From Frigoribacterium endophyticum (GTDB taxonomy: Bacteria > Actinomycetota > Actinomycetes > Actinomycetales > Microbacteriaceae), in assembly GCF_011759585.1 (NCBI RefSeq), contig NZ_JAAOYV010000002.1:989510-1053509 (forward strand): a stretch of DNA of 64,000 nucleotides, in the 5' to 3' direction. The translations under genes and the position numbers were made by a program. The notes under the pieces were generated by a model. That model had not been told where the DNA came from and made no database searches. It saw nothing but the letters and a program-made list of their open reading frames with translations. This document shows positions 24,799 through 33,516 of the stretch, in pieces (the stretch's first letter is position 1; every line of letters starts with the position of its first letter).

Positions 24799-25683
24799 CT
24801 ACAGCGCGCTCGCCCAGCCGGCGAGGAACTCCGCGCCCGCCTCGTCGTGGATCAGCCCGGAGGCGCTCGTCAGCACGGCGTACGGCTTCTCGGGGACGCC
24901 GTCGGCCGGCCGCACGTCGACGTGGGCGACGGAGTGGCCGTGCTCGTGCAGCCAGTCGGCCATCGCGTAGTCGCTCCGCGAGTCGCCGACCGTGCGCCAG
25001 GCGAGCGGCGCGGGGCCGTCGAGGGCCAGCAGCTCGAGGGCTCGCTCCGCCCCCAGGTCCTTGCCGAGCCGCATGGACTCGATGTCGGTCGAGATGATCG
25101 TGGGGTCGACCCGCCACTGGACGGCGCCGGCGGCGTCGGGCCGCACGTCGTCGAGACGGCGCACCCCGGCGCCGCGGCGGGTCAGCGCCTCCATCGCCCA
25201 CTCGTCGAACTCGCGCTGGCGGGCCAGGTAGGTGGCCGACTCGACGCTCGTCAGCTGCTCGATCGAGACCATCGCGCGCTTCGTCCGGTCGAAGAAGACG
25301 AGGTCGGCGTAGTCGCTCGCGACGAGCGCCTCCATCTCGTCGGCGAAGTCCGCGGGCATCGCGAGGCCCGGGTCGACCTGCACCTCGCTCATGCCCGTCG
25401 GTCCGTGCTCGGGCCCGATCGAGAACCACGACGCGCCCTTCTCGCAGACCGCGTGCACGCGGGCCCCCGCGGGGAGGCCGGCGGCGATCAGCTCGCCGAC
25501 GACCTCGTCGCGGATGAAGGCGTCGGAGCGGCCCGTGTTGAACACGACGGGCGTGCCCGCCGCGGCGAGCACGACGAGGTCGCGCGTGATCTCGGGCAGC
25601 GCGATGCTGCGGGTGACGGGGCTGGCGATCGGCCCGTCGACGTCGAGGAGGAGACCGAGGGCGGGCTGCGGGGCGGCGTTCAC
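24799..25683 (-). CDS. HAD-superfamily phosphatase-like protein
   Basis: Haloacid-dehalogenase-fold protein of 294 residues. Motif I is LDVDGPIAS (nucleophile Asp and general acid Asp), motif II lies around VVFNTGRSDAF, and motif IV is GDSRSDYAMAD with the paired acidic residues. The arrangement resembles Cof-type or sucrose/trehalose-phosphate phosphatases, with a cap between motifs II and IV. The GTG start (25683) has only a weak GAAGAT at leaderless spacing. Substrate unknown. Confidence 0.75.
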   Translation of the reverse strand: MNAAPQPALGLLLDVDGPIASPVTRSIALPEITRDLVVLAAAGTPVVFNTGRSDAFIRDEVVGELIAAGLPAGARVHAVCEKGASWFSIGPEHGPTGMSEVQVDPGLAMPADFADEMEALVASDYADLVFFDRTKRAMVSIEQLTSVESATYLARQREFDEWAMEALTRRGAGVRRLDDVRPDAAGAVQWRVDPTIISTDIESMRLGKDLGAERALELLALDGPAPLAWRTVGDSRSDYAMADWLHEHGHSVAHVDVRPADGVPEKPYAVLTSASGLIHDEAGAEFLAGWASAL

Positions 25684-25738
25684 CCGGTCATCTTCGCAGG
25701 CGCGGCGACCCGAGGAGTCGCGGGTCGGGTGACCGGGG

Positions 25739-26440
25739 TCAGGGAGCCGGGGTCAGCTCCGCCACCTGGGGCAGGAACTCGGCGAGCGCCACGCCCACGA
25801 CGGCGACCGACACGGCGATGCTCACGACGGTCAGGACGAGGTAGACGACCATCGGCGCGACGCCCCGCCCGGTGCGGCGCTTGACCACGACGGCACGGCC
25901 GATGACGTAGACGACGCTGAGGAACGCCCACGGCCACGCGAAGGGGCGGTCGACGCCGCGGCGCTTCAGCGCACGCCAGTCGAAGAAGGCGAGCACGACG
26001 GTGAGGGCGTAGAGGCCCCAGCTGACGAGCTGGGCCAGGAGCATGCCGGGCGACGAGGGGGCCGCGGTGCTGCCGGCCTCGGCGAGGCGGAGGGTCTCGT
26101 CGAGGTACGACGAGATGTCGACGAACGCGAGGGTCAGCAGGCTGAGCAGCGGCGTGACGGCGATCGCCCACATGTACGGGGTCGACGGGTCGGCGTCGGT
26201 GCGCTGCGGGGCCGGCGGCCCGTAGGAGTTCGGCTGGCCCGTCCACGGCTGCTGGCCCTGGGCGGGCTGCTGGCCGTGGCTGGGCTGCTGGCCGTAGGCG
26301 GGCGGCTGGCCGTAGGCCGGCTGCTTACCGTAGGCGGGCTGCTCACCGTAGGCCGGCTGCTGGCCGGACGGGGGCTGCGGGCTGAGGCCCTTGCGGGGTT
26401 CGTCGCTGCCGGGCTGGCCCGGGTAGGAGGGGAAGGTCAT
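25739..26440 (-). CDS. Membrane protein with QPAYGQ repeat tail
   Basis: A 233-residue protein in two halves. Residues 1-75 are a low-complexity tail of repeated QPAYGx units (about eight, coded at 26230-26370). The rest holds four hydrophobic helices (for example LLAQLVSWGLYALTVVLAFF and VVYLVLTVVSIAVSVAVV) with a short cytoplasmic loop between the second and third. Such Pro/Gln/Tyr/Gly tails on small membrane proteins are common in actinobacteria and may phase-separate or bind partners. Function unknown. Confidence 0.7.
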   Translation of the reverse strand: MTFPSYPGQPGSDEPRKGLSPQPPSGQQPAYGEQPAYGKQPAYGQPPAYGQQPSHGQQPAQGQQPWTGQPNSYGPPAPQRTDADPSTPYMWAIAVTPLLSLLTLAFVDISSYLDETLRLAEAGSTAAPSSPGMLLAQLVSWGLYALTVVLAFFDWRALKRRGVDRPFAWPWAFLSVVYVIGRAVVVKRRTGRGVAPMVVYLVLTVVSIAVSVAVVGVALAEFLPQVAELTPAP

Positions 26441-26576
26441 CGTCGGTCCGTCCGGTCGGGGCGCAGGGTCGCTCCACTGTAGCGACGAGGCGACCACCGC
26501 CTCCTCGGCCACGCGACGGAGACGCAGCCCCTCCCGGAGTGGGAGGATGGTCGCTCCGGACCTGAGGAGGACTCCC

Positions 26577-27020
26577 GTGGCGTTGCTCCCCGAGCCTGTC
26601 ATCGCGGCGCTCGACGCGTTCGCGGCCCCCGACCGCCGCGACGACCTGCGGTCGCTCGCCGCCGGCGACACCGACCCGTCGCCCGACCGCCTCGCGGCGC
26701 TCACCGAGTCGACCGACTGGGTCGACATGGCGGCCGCCCACAGCGTCGCCCCCTCCCTCGGCGACCCCGAGGGCCTCCGTCGCCTGCTGACCGCCATGGG
26801 GGCGGAGGGCCGCTGCGCCGTCCTCTCCTCTGCCGGCTCGGAGGACGACCGCGACCTCGGCGGCGCCCTCGACAGCGTGCTGCACCAGTCCGGCGGCGCC
26901 CTGGTGGTCTGCCGACCGGGGCCCCTCGCCTTCCTGATCACCGCCTCCGGCGAGCACTGGCTGCTCAGCGACCGCGAGGTGCCCCAGCTCACCGGCCCGA
27001 TCCCCGTCGTCAAGCCGTAG
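26577..27020 (+). CDS. Hypothetical protein, 147 residues
   Basis: Soluble acidic protein, family not recognised. The N-terminal half is helical and rich in Asp/Arg/Ala; the C-terminal half is beta-rich (GGALVVCRPGPLAFLITAS, EHWLLSDREV). GTG 26577 is chosen because GAGGAGG lies seven bases upstream; an ATG ten codons earlier has no such site. Confidence 0.6.
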   Translation: MALLPEPVIAALDAFAAPDRRDDLRSLAAGDTDPSPDRLAALTESTDWVDMAAAHSVAPSLGDPEGLRRLLTAMGAEGRCAVLSSAGSEDDRDLGGALDSVLHQSGGALVVCRPGPLAFLITASGEHWLLSDREVPQLTGPIPVVKP

Positions 27021-27092
27021 CCGTCACCCATCCGGGTCGTCGACACGACACCCGGGGCGGACAGGCCGCCGCCACGGGTGCAGTGTCGGAGC

Positions 27093-27431
27093 ATGGCTGA
27101 TGACGACGACCGGCAGACGACCTGGGACGACTTCCACGACGACGTGACGATGACCGCGTCGGAGCTGGAGGCGTGGCTCGAGACCGACGAGTCGAAGGAG
27201 GTCGGGCAGCACTCCGAGCCCGGCGGCGAGTCGGTCGGGCACGAGAGCGGCCGGCACATCGTGCGGATCCTGCACACGAAGAAGGCCGACCTCACCGACG
27301 ACGACTGGGCCCACATGGCCAAGGTGCACGGCTACGTCGCGCGGCACTCGAAACAACGCCCGGACGGCGACGTGACCGACACGAAGTGGCGCTGGTCGCT
27401 GATGAACTGGGGCAACGACCCCCTGGGGTGA
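27093..27431 (+). CDS. DUF3140 family protein
   Basis: A 112-residue highly acidic protein of the DUF3140 family, function unknown. Conserved parts are visible: the helix MTASELEAWLETDESKEVG, the HESGRHIVRIL strand, and WAHMAKVHGYVARHSKQRP followed by TKWRWSLMNWGHDP-type ending (here GNDP). CAGTGT at 27081-27086 lies six bases before ATG, so the mRNA is probably leaderless. Confidence 0.85.
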   Translation: MADDDDRQTTWDDFHDDVTMTASELEAWLETDESKEVGQHSEPGGESVGHESGRHIVRILHTKKADLTDDDWAHMAKVHGYVARHSKQRPDGDVTDTKWRWSLMNWGNDPLG

Positions 27432-27458
27432 GGCGGAGCCAGTCTTCCTCGGAGCCGA

Positions 27459-27488
27459 GATACCTTGCGATACCTTGACTCAGGTATC
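27459..27488 (+). promoter_or_regulatory. Promoter/operator of the AAA ATPase gene
   Basis: GATACCTTG occurs twice in a row (27459-27467, 27469-27477), and the second copy forms an inverted repeat with AGGTATC (27482-27488). A TTGACT -35-like hexamer lies inside the repeat (27476-27481). A regulator bound here would block the promoter, so autoregulation is plausible. Confidence 0.55.
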
Positions 27489-27512
27489 CACTCGTATCCG
27501 GAAGGGAAGTTC

Positions 27513-28676
27513 GTGTCTCAACCCAGTCCCTACACACCCGGCGAGGTGGCGCACTCCATCGTCGGACGAGCCGCGCAGTTGAGCTACTTCGACGAACGCA
27601 TCCAGGTGATCACGCAGTTGCGACGGTTCGTCGCCCGCGTCAGGGTGGATCACGCCTCCCGCGGGCTGGGCAAGACGACCCTGCTGCGGCAGGCCGAGCG
27701 GCGGATGCGCGCAGCGGGCATGCGTACGGTCTGGGTCACGGCGGACCCGGAGGAGTCACTGGTCGCGAGTGTCCTGGGCAAGCTGGCCAGCACAGTCCCT
27801 CCTGGTTCGTCCCGCTGGGATGCTCTCAAGGCGTCCGTGGACTCAGCGAGCGTGTCGCTCGGCATCCCCAGCATCGTTGAGGCCTCGGTGACGATGAGCC
27901 CGCAACGGACTGCCCCCACGGCGGGCGCGGCCGAGTCGTTCAAGCAGGCGATCGTCGCGGCGACCGATGCCATCGAGGCCGACGGCGGCACGGGCCTGGC
28001 CGTCCTCGTCGACGAGATCCAGGCTGCCGACGCGAGTGGGCTCCGTGCCATCGCCTACGCATGGCAAGAGTTGGCTAGCGAGCGACCCAGCACGCCGGCA
28101 GGCTTGTTCGCAGTCGGCCTGCCGAACACGTCCGAAGTGATCGGGAGAGCGGTGACGTTCAGCGAGCGTTTCGACTATCGCCCTCTCCTCGGTCTGGCCG
28201 ATGAGGAGGTGGAACTGGCTCTGGCCGGTCCCGCCTCGAGTGCCGGGGTCCGGTGGACGACCGACGCTCTGCAGCTGGCGGTCCGTGAATCGGAGGGATA
28301 CCCGCACAAGGTGCAACTCCTCGGCGACGAAGCATGGAAGGCAGCCGGGTACCCACCCGCGGGAAGCGTCATTACGGAGTCGATGGTCACAGCTGCTCTC
28401 TCAGGGGTCGATGAACAGATGGCGGAGCTCTTCCGAGCCCGATGGAGGAGCGCGTCGCCCGCTGAGCGTGAGATGTTGCTCGCGATCGCTCGTCTGGGAG
28501 GCACCCGGGTGAAGCGAGAGGAGATCGCCGACGCGCTAGGGAAGTCGACGAGGAGCATCAGCAGCGCACGTGACCGCCTGATGCAGAAGGGCATCGTCGA
28601 AGCCTCGGAATTCGGCTTCCTGAGCTTCACCGCGCCGGGTTTTCGTGAGTACATCCTCAGGATCGAGGAGAACTAG
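27513..28676 (+). CDS. Orphan AAA/STAND-like ATPase with C-terminal winged helix
   Basis: A 387-residue predicted ATPase. The P-loop reads ASRGLGKTT (residues 48-56), with Ala in place of the first Gly of GxxxxGKT, and Walker B is LAVLVDEIQ (D167, E168). An Orc1/Cdc6-like or MNS/STAND-like core is followed by a winged helix (REMLLAIARLGGTRVKREE, KSTRSISSARDRLMQKG). The gene has lower GC and more mixed third positions than its neighbours, its own repeat-rich promoter and its own terminator, so it looks horizontally acquired. GTG 27513 has GAAGGGAAG upstream. Role unknown; DNA-binding switch or defence ATPase are possibilities. Confidence 0.7.
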   Translation: MSQPSPYTPGEVAHSIVGRAAQLSYFDERIQVITQLRRFVARVRVDHASRGLGKTTLLRQAERRMRAAGMRTVWVTADPEESLVASVLGKLASTVPPGSSRWDALKASVDSASVSLGIPSIVEASVTMSPQRTAPTAGAAESFKQAIVAATDAIEADGGTGLAVLVDEIQAADASGLRAIAYAWQELASERPSTPAGLFAVGLPNTSEVIGRAVTFSERFDYRPLLGLADEEVELALAGPASSAGVRWTTDALQLAVRESEGYPHKVQLLGDEAWKAAGYPPAGSVITESMVTAALSGVDEQMAELFRARWRSASPAEREMLLAIARLGGTRVKREEIADALGKSTRSISSARDRLMQKGIVEASEFGFLSFTAPGFREYILRIEEN

Positions 28677-28692
28677 CGCGGATCAGGTCGCG

Positions 28693-28716
28693 GCGGGCCC
28701 GGCGTCGGGGGCCCGC
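28693..28716 (+). terminator. Hairpin after the AAA ATPase gene
   Basis: GCGGGCCC (28693-28700) pairs with GGGCCCGC (28709-28716) 17 bases after the stop codon, closing the transferred gene as a one-gene unit. Confidence 0.6.
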
Positions 28717-28730
28717 GGCAGACTGGCCGC

Positions 28731-29405
28731 ATGAAGACCGCCCTCGTCACCGGATCCACCCGCGGCATCGGCCTCGCCGTCGCCCGCGACCTCTCCCGAG
28801 ACCACCACGTCGTCGTGCACGGCCGTGACGAGGAGGCGGTGCGCGCGGTCGTCGCGACGCTCCCGTCGGCCTCGGCCTGGGTCGCCGACCTCTCGGGCCC
28901 GGCCTTCGCCGCCCCCGAGCTCGACCGCCTCGACGTCGTGGTGCACGCCGCCGGCGTGATCGGCGGCGACACCGTCGACTCGACGACGCGCGACGACTGG
29001 CGCCGCGTCTTCGAGGTCAACGTCTTCGCCGTCGCCGAGCTGACCCGGCAGCTGCTGCCCCCGCTCCGGGCCGCCGAGGGCACGGTCGTCGCGATCAACA
29101 GCGGCTCCGGCTTCACGGCCGGCACCGGGGGCGGCACCTACGCCGCGAGCAAGTTCGCCCTGCGCGCCCTCACCGACGCCCTCCGCGAGGAGGAGCGCCC
29201 GCACGGCGTGCGCGTCAGCTCGGTGCACCCGGGCCGCGTCGACACCGACATGCAGCGCGAGCTCGTCGAGAAGGAGGGCGGGCGCTACGACACCGGGCTC
29301 TACCTCGAGCCGCAGTCCGTCGCCGACGCGGTGCGGCTCGTCGTCGACCTGCCGCACGGCGCCACCGCCGAGGTGGTGTCGGTGCGGCCGACGCGCCGCG
29401 CCTGA
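28731..29405 (+). CDS. SDR-family oxidoreductase
   Basis: Classical short-chain dehydrogenase of 224 residues: ALVTGSTRGIGLAV for NAD(P), VVHAAGVIGGD as the NAG-type motif, SGSGF with the catalytic Ser, YAASKFA for the YxxxK pair, and HPGRVDTDM after it. It is somewhat short, as in the SDR group lacking a long substrate loop. CAGACT at 28719-28724 lies six bases before ATG. The next gene, zwf, has its own promoter 24 bases downstream. Confidence 0.88.
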   Translation: MKTALVTGSTRGIGLAVARDLSRDHHVVVHGRDEEAVRAVVATLPSASAWVADLSGPAFAAPELDRLDVVVHAAGVIGGDTVDSTTRDDWRRVFEVNVFAVAELTRQLLPPLRAAEGTVVAINSGSGFTAGTGGGTYAASKFALRALTDALREEERPHGVRVSSVHPGRVDTDMQRELVEKEGGRYDTGLYLEPQSVADAVRLVVDLPHGATAEVVSVRPTRRA

Positions 29406-29428
29406 CCCGGCGGTCTAGCGTGCACGAC

Positions 29429-30928
29429 ATGACGACTGCGAACACCGAGACGGCCGCCAAGGCCGGCTCGTCGGCCCACGGCCCCGTGACCCTGCTGATC
29501 CTGGGGGCGAGCGGAGACCTCGCCTCGCGCCTCCTCATGCCCGGCCTCGGCGGGCTGCTCGCCCACGAGCCCCAGCGTCGCGTGCAGCTGATCGGCGCCG
29601 GCGTCGAGGAGTACACCGCCGAGGAGTGGACCCAGCGCGTGCGCGACTCGTTCGCGTCGGTCGACGCCTCGGGCCCCGCCGTCGACGCCCTGCTCGAGTC
29701 GACGCGGTACGTCACGGCCGACGTGACCGGCGCCGAGGGGCTGCGCACGCTCGTCGAGGCCTGCGACTCGCCGCCCTCGATCTACTTCGCCCTGCCGCCG
29801 GCGATCACCGAGAAGGCCTGCGCGGCGCTGCGGGAGGTCGACCTGCCCGACGGCACGGCCCTCGCCCTCGAGAAGCCGTTCGGCACCGACCTGGCCTCGG
29901 CGAAGGCGCTCAACCGCTCGGTGCTGAAGCTCGTGCCCGAGGACCAGGTGCACCGCGTCGACCACTTCCTCGGCCGGTCGACCGTGCTCAACCTGCTCGG
30001 GCTCCGCTTCGCGAACCGCCTCATCGAGCCGATGCTCAACAACCAGCACGTCGAGAGCGTCGAGATCGTCTACGACGAGGAGCTCGCACTCGAGAACCGC
30101 GCCCGCTACTACGACCACGCCGGCGCGATGGTCGACATGATCCAGAGCCACCTGCTGCAGGTGATGGCCGTGCTGACGATGAACGCGCCCGCGACCCTCA
30201 CCGCCGCCGACCTCCGCGACGAGAAGGAGCTCGTGCTGCGCGCCACCCGCATCTGGCAGGACGACGCGACGCGCCACACCCGCCGGGCCCGCTACGGCGC
30301 CGGCTCGGTCGACGGCCGCGAGCTGCCGGCGTACGCCGACGAGCAGGGCGTCGACCCGTCGCTCGAGACCGAGACGCTCGCCGAGGTCGTCGTCGAGGTG
30401 CAGAACTGGCGCTGGGCCGGCGTGCCGATCCTGCTCCGCTCGGGCAAGGCGCTGGCCTCGCGCCGCCGCGAGATCGTCATCACCTTCCGCCCGCCGGCCC
30501 ACGTGCCGCGCGAGTTCGTCGGCGGCGGCGAGCCCGACCGCCTGCGCATCGCGATCAGCCCCGACGAGATGTCGCTCGAGCTGAACGTGAACGGGCCGGG
30601 CGACGCGTACGACCTCTCCCGCGCCTCCCTCAAGGCCGTCTTCGGCGCGTCGGACCTGACGGCCTACGGCGAGGTGCTCGAGGGCATCCTCGACGACGAC
30701 CCGACGCTGTCGGTGCGCGGCGACTCCGCCGAGGAGGGCTGGCGCATCCTGACGCCGGTCGTGCAGGCCTGGTCGAGCGGGGCCGTGGCCCTCGACGAGT
30801 ACCCGGCGGGATCGGCCGGGCCGTCGTCGTGGCCCGCCGGGCCCCTGCAGGACGAGCCCGCCGAGCGCTCCGAGGAGGGCGCCGAGCTCGCCCACGACGC
30901 CGACGACCCGCAGGCCGGGCGCGACTGA
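29429..30928 (+). CDS. zwf: Glucose-6-phosphate dehydrogenase
   Basis: First enzyme of the oxidative pentose phosphate pathway, oxidising glucose 6-phosphate with NAD(P)+. GASGDLASRL is the N-terminal dinucleotide motif, ALEKPFGTD the conserved Lys segment and VHRVDHFLGRS the active-site motif (RIDHYLGK in most enzymes, here conservatively changed). 499 residues, normal for the family; the last 30 residues are acidic and poorly conserved. TAGCGT at 29416-29421 lies seven bases before ATG 29429; an in-frame GTG at 29420 would overlap that element. This may be a divergent second zwf copy, since it lacks the usual neighbours tal, opcA and pgl. Confidence 0.9.
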   Translation: MTTANTETAAKAGSSAHGPVTLLILGASGDLASRLLMPGLGGLLAHEPQRRVQLIGAGVEEYTAEEWTQRVRDSFASVDASGPAVDALLESTRYVTADVTGAEGLRTLVEACDSPPSIYFALPPAITEKACAALREVDLPDGTALALEKPFGTDLASAKALNRSVLKLVPEDQVHRVDHFLGRSTVLNLLGLRFANRLIEPMLNNQHVESVEIVYDEELALENRARYYDHAGAMVDMIQSHLLQVMAVLTMNAPATLTAADLRDEKELVLRATRIWQDDATRHTRRARYGAGSVDGRELPAYADEQGVDPSLETETLAEVVVEVQNWRWAGVPILLRSGKALASRRREIVITFRPPAHVPREFVGGGEPDRLRIAISPDEMSLELNVNGPGDAYDLSRASLKAVFGASDLTAYGEVLEGILDDDPTLSVRGDSAEEGWRILTPVVQAWSSGAVALDEYPAGSAGPSSWPAGPLQDEPAERSEEGAELAHDADDPQAGRD

Positions 30929-31027
30929 GCCGGCGGCCCGGCCGGTCGACGGCCCCGGCCCGTCGGCGGTCCGGTACACGGACGCTGCCGCTGACGATCT
31001 GAGGGAGTCGCGGGTCGGCCGCCGCGC

Positions 31028-31825
31028 TCAGCCGAGCGTCACGAAGGCGGTGACGTCGTCGCGCGGCAGCTCGTCCGCGACAGCGGTGACCGTCATCGAC
31101 CGCAGCCCCACGTACGCGCCGTAGCTCGAGAGGAACGCGGTGTCGCTCGCGTCGCGCCCGGTCGCGATGCGCACGAGCGTCTGCCGCGGGGCGAGGGCCG
31201 TCGCGTCGACGACGTGCCAGGCCCCGTCGACCCACGCCTCGGCGACGGCGTGGAAGTCCATCGGCGCGAGGCCTGGCGCGTAGACCGACACGAGCCGGGC
31301 GGGCACGTCGAGCGCCCGCAGCAGGGCGACGACGAGGTGCGCGTAGTCGCGGCAGACGCCCCGCCGATCGAGCAGCGTCTGGACGGCGCCGTCGGTCGGG
31401 GCGCTCGCGCCCGGGACGTACGCCAGCTGGGCGCCCACCCACGAGCTCACCGCGGCCAGGAGCCCGCGCCCCACGAGGCCTCGGAACTCGGCGCGGGCGG
31501 TCGGGGCGAGGGTGTCCGACTCGCAGTAGCGGCTCGGCCGCCGGTAGCGCACGAGGTCGATCTCGTCGCGCTCGGGGGCGTCGGCGTGGCCGGTCACGGT
31601 GGCCCGGTAGTCGACGACGACCGTGCCGGGGCCCACCTCGCAGAGGTGCAGTCGCGTGCCGTGGCGGTCGTCGACCTCGCGGACGTCGACGGGCTCGCCG
31701 TCGAGCGTGACGGCGAGCTGCTCGTCGAGCTCCGTGCCCGGCAGGCGCGCGGCGGCGATCGAGAGGACGAGCTCGGCGGGGCCCGCCACGTCGAGGTCGA
31801 GGTGGGCGGTGGCGGTTCGGCGCAT
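31028..31825 (-). CDS. Transglutaminase-like protein
   Basis: Cytoplasmic papain-fold protein of 265 residues with an N-terminal Bact_transglu_N-like beta domain. The catalytic triad is visible: Cys in LLDRRGVCRDYAHL, His in PMDFHAVAEAWV and Asp in GAWHVVDAT. It may act as a protease, amidase or cross-linker; the family does not decide. CATCAT at 31832-31837 (minus strand) is six bases before ATG. It converges on zwf; a GGAGTCGCGG element sits in the gap. Confidence 0.87.
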   Translation of the reverse strand: MRRTATAHLDLDVAGPAELVLSIAAARLPGTELDEQLAVTLDGEPVDVREVDDRHGTRLHLCEVGPGTVVVDYRATVTGHADAPERDEIDLVRYRRPSRYCESDTLAPTARAEFRGLVGRGLLAAVSSWVGAQLAYVPGASAPTDGAVQTLLDRRGVCRDYAHLVVALLRALDVPARLVSVYAPGLAPMDFHAVAEAWVDGAWHVVDATALAPRQTLVRIATGRDASDTAFLSSYGAYVGLRSMTVTAVADELPRDDVTAFVTLG

Positions 31826-31993
31826 GCGCCGATGATGCCAGGCCCCGGGGTCGGGCACGTGTCGGCCCCGTCACGGGCTCGTGACACGGCGTCGGAGGCA
31901 CTAGCGCGGGGGTCTCGACGGTGTCAAGGGGTCGGGACCGGAGCCGTCCATGCCCGGGCGGGCATCTACCGTAGTGAGCTGAGGAGGAGCACG

Positions 31994-32341
31994 TTGGGGA
32001 CACTGTTCTACGGGTCGGACCGGACGGCCGTCGACATCGACGACCGGACGCTCGCGCACCTCCAGCTCGCCGTCGTCGCGAAGCTGCGTCGGCACGAGAG
32101 CTTCTCCCTCACCTGGCGCGACAGCGACGGCTCGGGCCAGGGGCGCCACGTGCTCTGGGTGCACGAGTCGATCCCGCTCCGCTTCGTCTACGCCGGCAGC
32201 CGCATGGCCGCGATCAACCGCGCGTGGGTCGACGCGATGCTCGCGACGGCGACCACGACCACGGGCATGCGCGTCGTCCCCGAGCCTCCGCTCGGCAGCG
32301 GGGCCGTCGCCGCCGGGGACGCGGCCTCCGCGCTGGGCTGA
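31994..32341 (+). CDS. DUF7882 family protein
   Basis: A 115-residue protein of a family common in Microbacteriaceae, sometimes mislabelled ATP-dependent DNA ligase. The N-terminal pattern GTLFYGSDRTAVDIDDRTLAHLQLAVVAKLRR and SFSLTW are characteristic. The TTG start (31994) has GGAGGAG directly upstream, so this is a leadered, rare-start gene. Function unknown. Confidence 0.8.
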   Translation: MGTLFYGSDRTAVDIDDRTLAHLQLAVVAKLRRHESFSLTWRDSDGSGQGRHVLWVHESIPLRFVYAGSRMAAINRAWVDAMLATATTTTGMRVVPEPPLGSGAVAAGDAASALG

Positions 32342-32428
32342 CCCGCGCCTCCCGGGGGCCCCGGTGCCGGTGCCGGTGACCGACATCCTGGCGGCACGGC
32401 TGTCAGGGGTCGGCGGTTGGATCGGGGC

Positions 32429-32725
32429 ATGCCCTCGTACCGCGTCGCCCTCTCCGTGGGCACCCTGCGCCCCGGTTCCCGCCCCGACGAGCTGCTGCCC
32501 CGCGCCGCCGACGCCGCGGCCGAGCTGACGACGGTGGAGGCGCGCGACATCGTGCTGAGCCGCGGCGAGCCCCAGCTCGTCGTGCGCTACACCTCGCCCG
32601 ACGACGACGTCGCGGTGGCCGTCGGCGCCGTGGTCGAGGCGACGGTCGGCGAGCTCGCCGACGTCCTCAGTGGCCGGGTGCTGCGCCGCGACGGCGGGGC
32701 CTGGACGCTGGTCGCGGCCGTCTGA
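32429..32725 (+). CDS. Small hypothetical protein, 98 residues
   Basis: Soluble alpha/beta protein, family not recognised. It has a predicted strand-helix pattern (YRVALSVGTL, DVAVAVGAVVEATVGELADV). TTGGAT (32417-32422) lies six bases before ATG, supporting the start. Confidence 0.6.
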   Translation: MPSYRVALSVGTLRPGSRPDELLPRAADAAAELTTVEARDIVLSRGEPQLVVRYTSPDDDVAVAVGAVVEATVGELADVLSGRVLRRDGGAWTLVAAV

Positions 32726-32728
32726 CGC

Positions 32729-32770
32729 GGGCTGGTCGGCGCGGGCTGGTGGGTGCGAGCTGGTCGGCGC
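32729..32770. repeat. 14-bp tandem repeats (three units)
   Basis: Units 32729-32742, 32743-32756 and 32757-32770 follow GGGCTGGTCGGCGC with two or three changes. They fill the short gap between two convergent genes, together with a GGAGGCGCGGT element at 32785-32795. Confidence 0.7.
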
Positions 32771-32808
32771 GGGCCTAGCCTGCGGGAGGCGCGGTGCGGG
32801 CTCCGGTC

Positions 32809-33429
32809 CTAGCCCACGCCGGGCGCGGGGCGGGCCGGGCGGACGAGCCGGCGCTCCCACGCGCCGGTCGGCACGTCGAGCTTGCGCGTGCCGTCGGCGA
32901 CGAACCCGTGCCGGGCGTAGAACGCGAGTGCCCGCGCGTTGCGCTCGAAGGCCCAGAGGTACGCGGCCCCGTCGCCGAGCGCCTCCTGCAGGAGGGCGTC
33001 GGCGAGGCCGCTGCCGCGGTGCGCGGCACCGACGTAGAGGGTCGTCAGCTCGACGAGGTCCAGGTCGAACGGGTCGTGGCGGAGGTCGCCGTGCGCCCAG
33101 CTGACGACGCCGGCCACCTCGCCGCGCGCGTCGGCGCCCGACGCGTGGCCCGCGGCGTCGGGCACCCGCGCGACCACCACGTGCCGCGCCGGCGAGGCGA
33201 TGCGCAGGCCCCACGAGGCCACCCGCTCGGGCACGCCCACGGCCGCGAGGTAGGCCGGGTCGACGACGTCACGGTAGGCCTCCCGCCACGTCTCGGTCTG
33301 GAACACGGCGACGTCGTGCACGTCGGCGGCGCTGGCTGTCCACAGCGTCCAGGGCCGCGGCTCGGGCCGCGCGGCGGGTCGCGCCGTGCGACGCGCCTCG
33401 GCGGCGTCGCGGGGCTCCGGCGGGGTCAT
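32809..33429 (-). CDS. GNAT N-acetyltransferase
   Basis: Single-domain acetyltransferase of 206 residues. LTTLYVGAAHRGSGLADALLQEAL is the beta4-alpha3 acetyl-CoA loop, and AYLWAFERNARALAFYARHGF is the C-terminal strand-helix typical of GNATs acting on small molecules or proteins. The first 25 residues are Ala/Arg/Pro rich. CAGGAT at 33436-33441 (minus strand) lies six bases before ATG. Confidence 0.85.
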   Translation of the reverse strand: MTPPEPRDAAEARRTARPAARPEPRPWTLWTASAADVHDVAVFQTETWREAYRDVVDPAYLAAVGVPERVASWGLRIASPARHVVVARVPDAAGHASGADARGEVAGVVSWAHGDLRHDPFDLDLVELTTLYVGAAHRGSGLADALLQEALGDGAAYLWAFERNARALAFYARHGFVADGTRKLDVPTGAWERRLVRPARPAPGVG

Positions 33430-33516
33430 GCGCCCATCCTGCCCAGGGTGACGCGACGGTGTCCGGGTGACCCGCGCCTCCTCGACCTCTCCCCGTCGGG
33501 TGCGTAGGCTCGGCGC

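Noticed and set aside
27513-28676. Replication initiator marking an origin
   Set aside because: Orc1-like features are weak and there are no DnaA boxes, dnaN or A+T-rich unwinding region; a transferred ATPase is more likely.
31008-31020. T-form GGAGTCGCGGGTC copy as part of a zwf terminator
   Set aside because: Imperfect pairing around 30930-30975 is possible, but no clean stem can be drawn, so no terminator is called there.
31994-32341. ATP-dependent DNA ligase
   Set aside because: This label is often attached to DUF7882 proteins; at 115 residues there is no KxDG nucleotidyltransferase motif.
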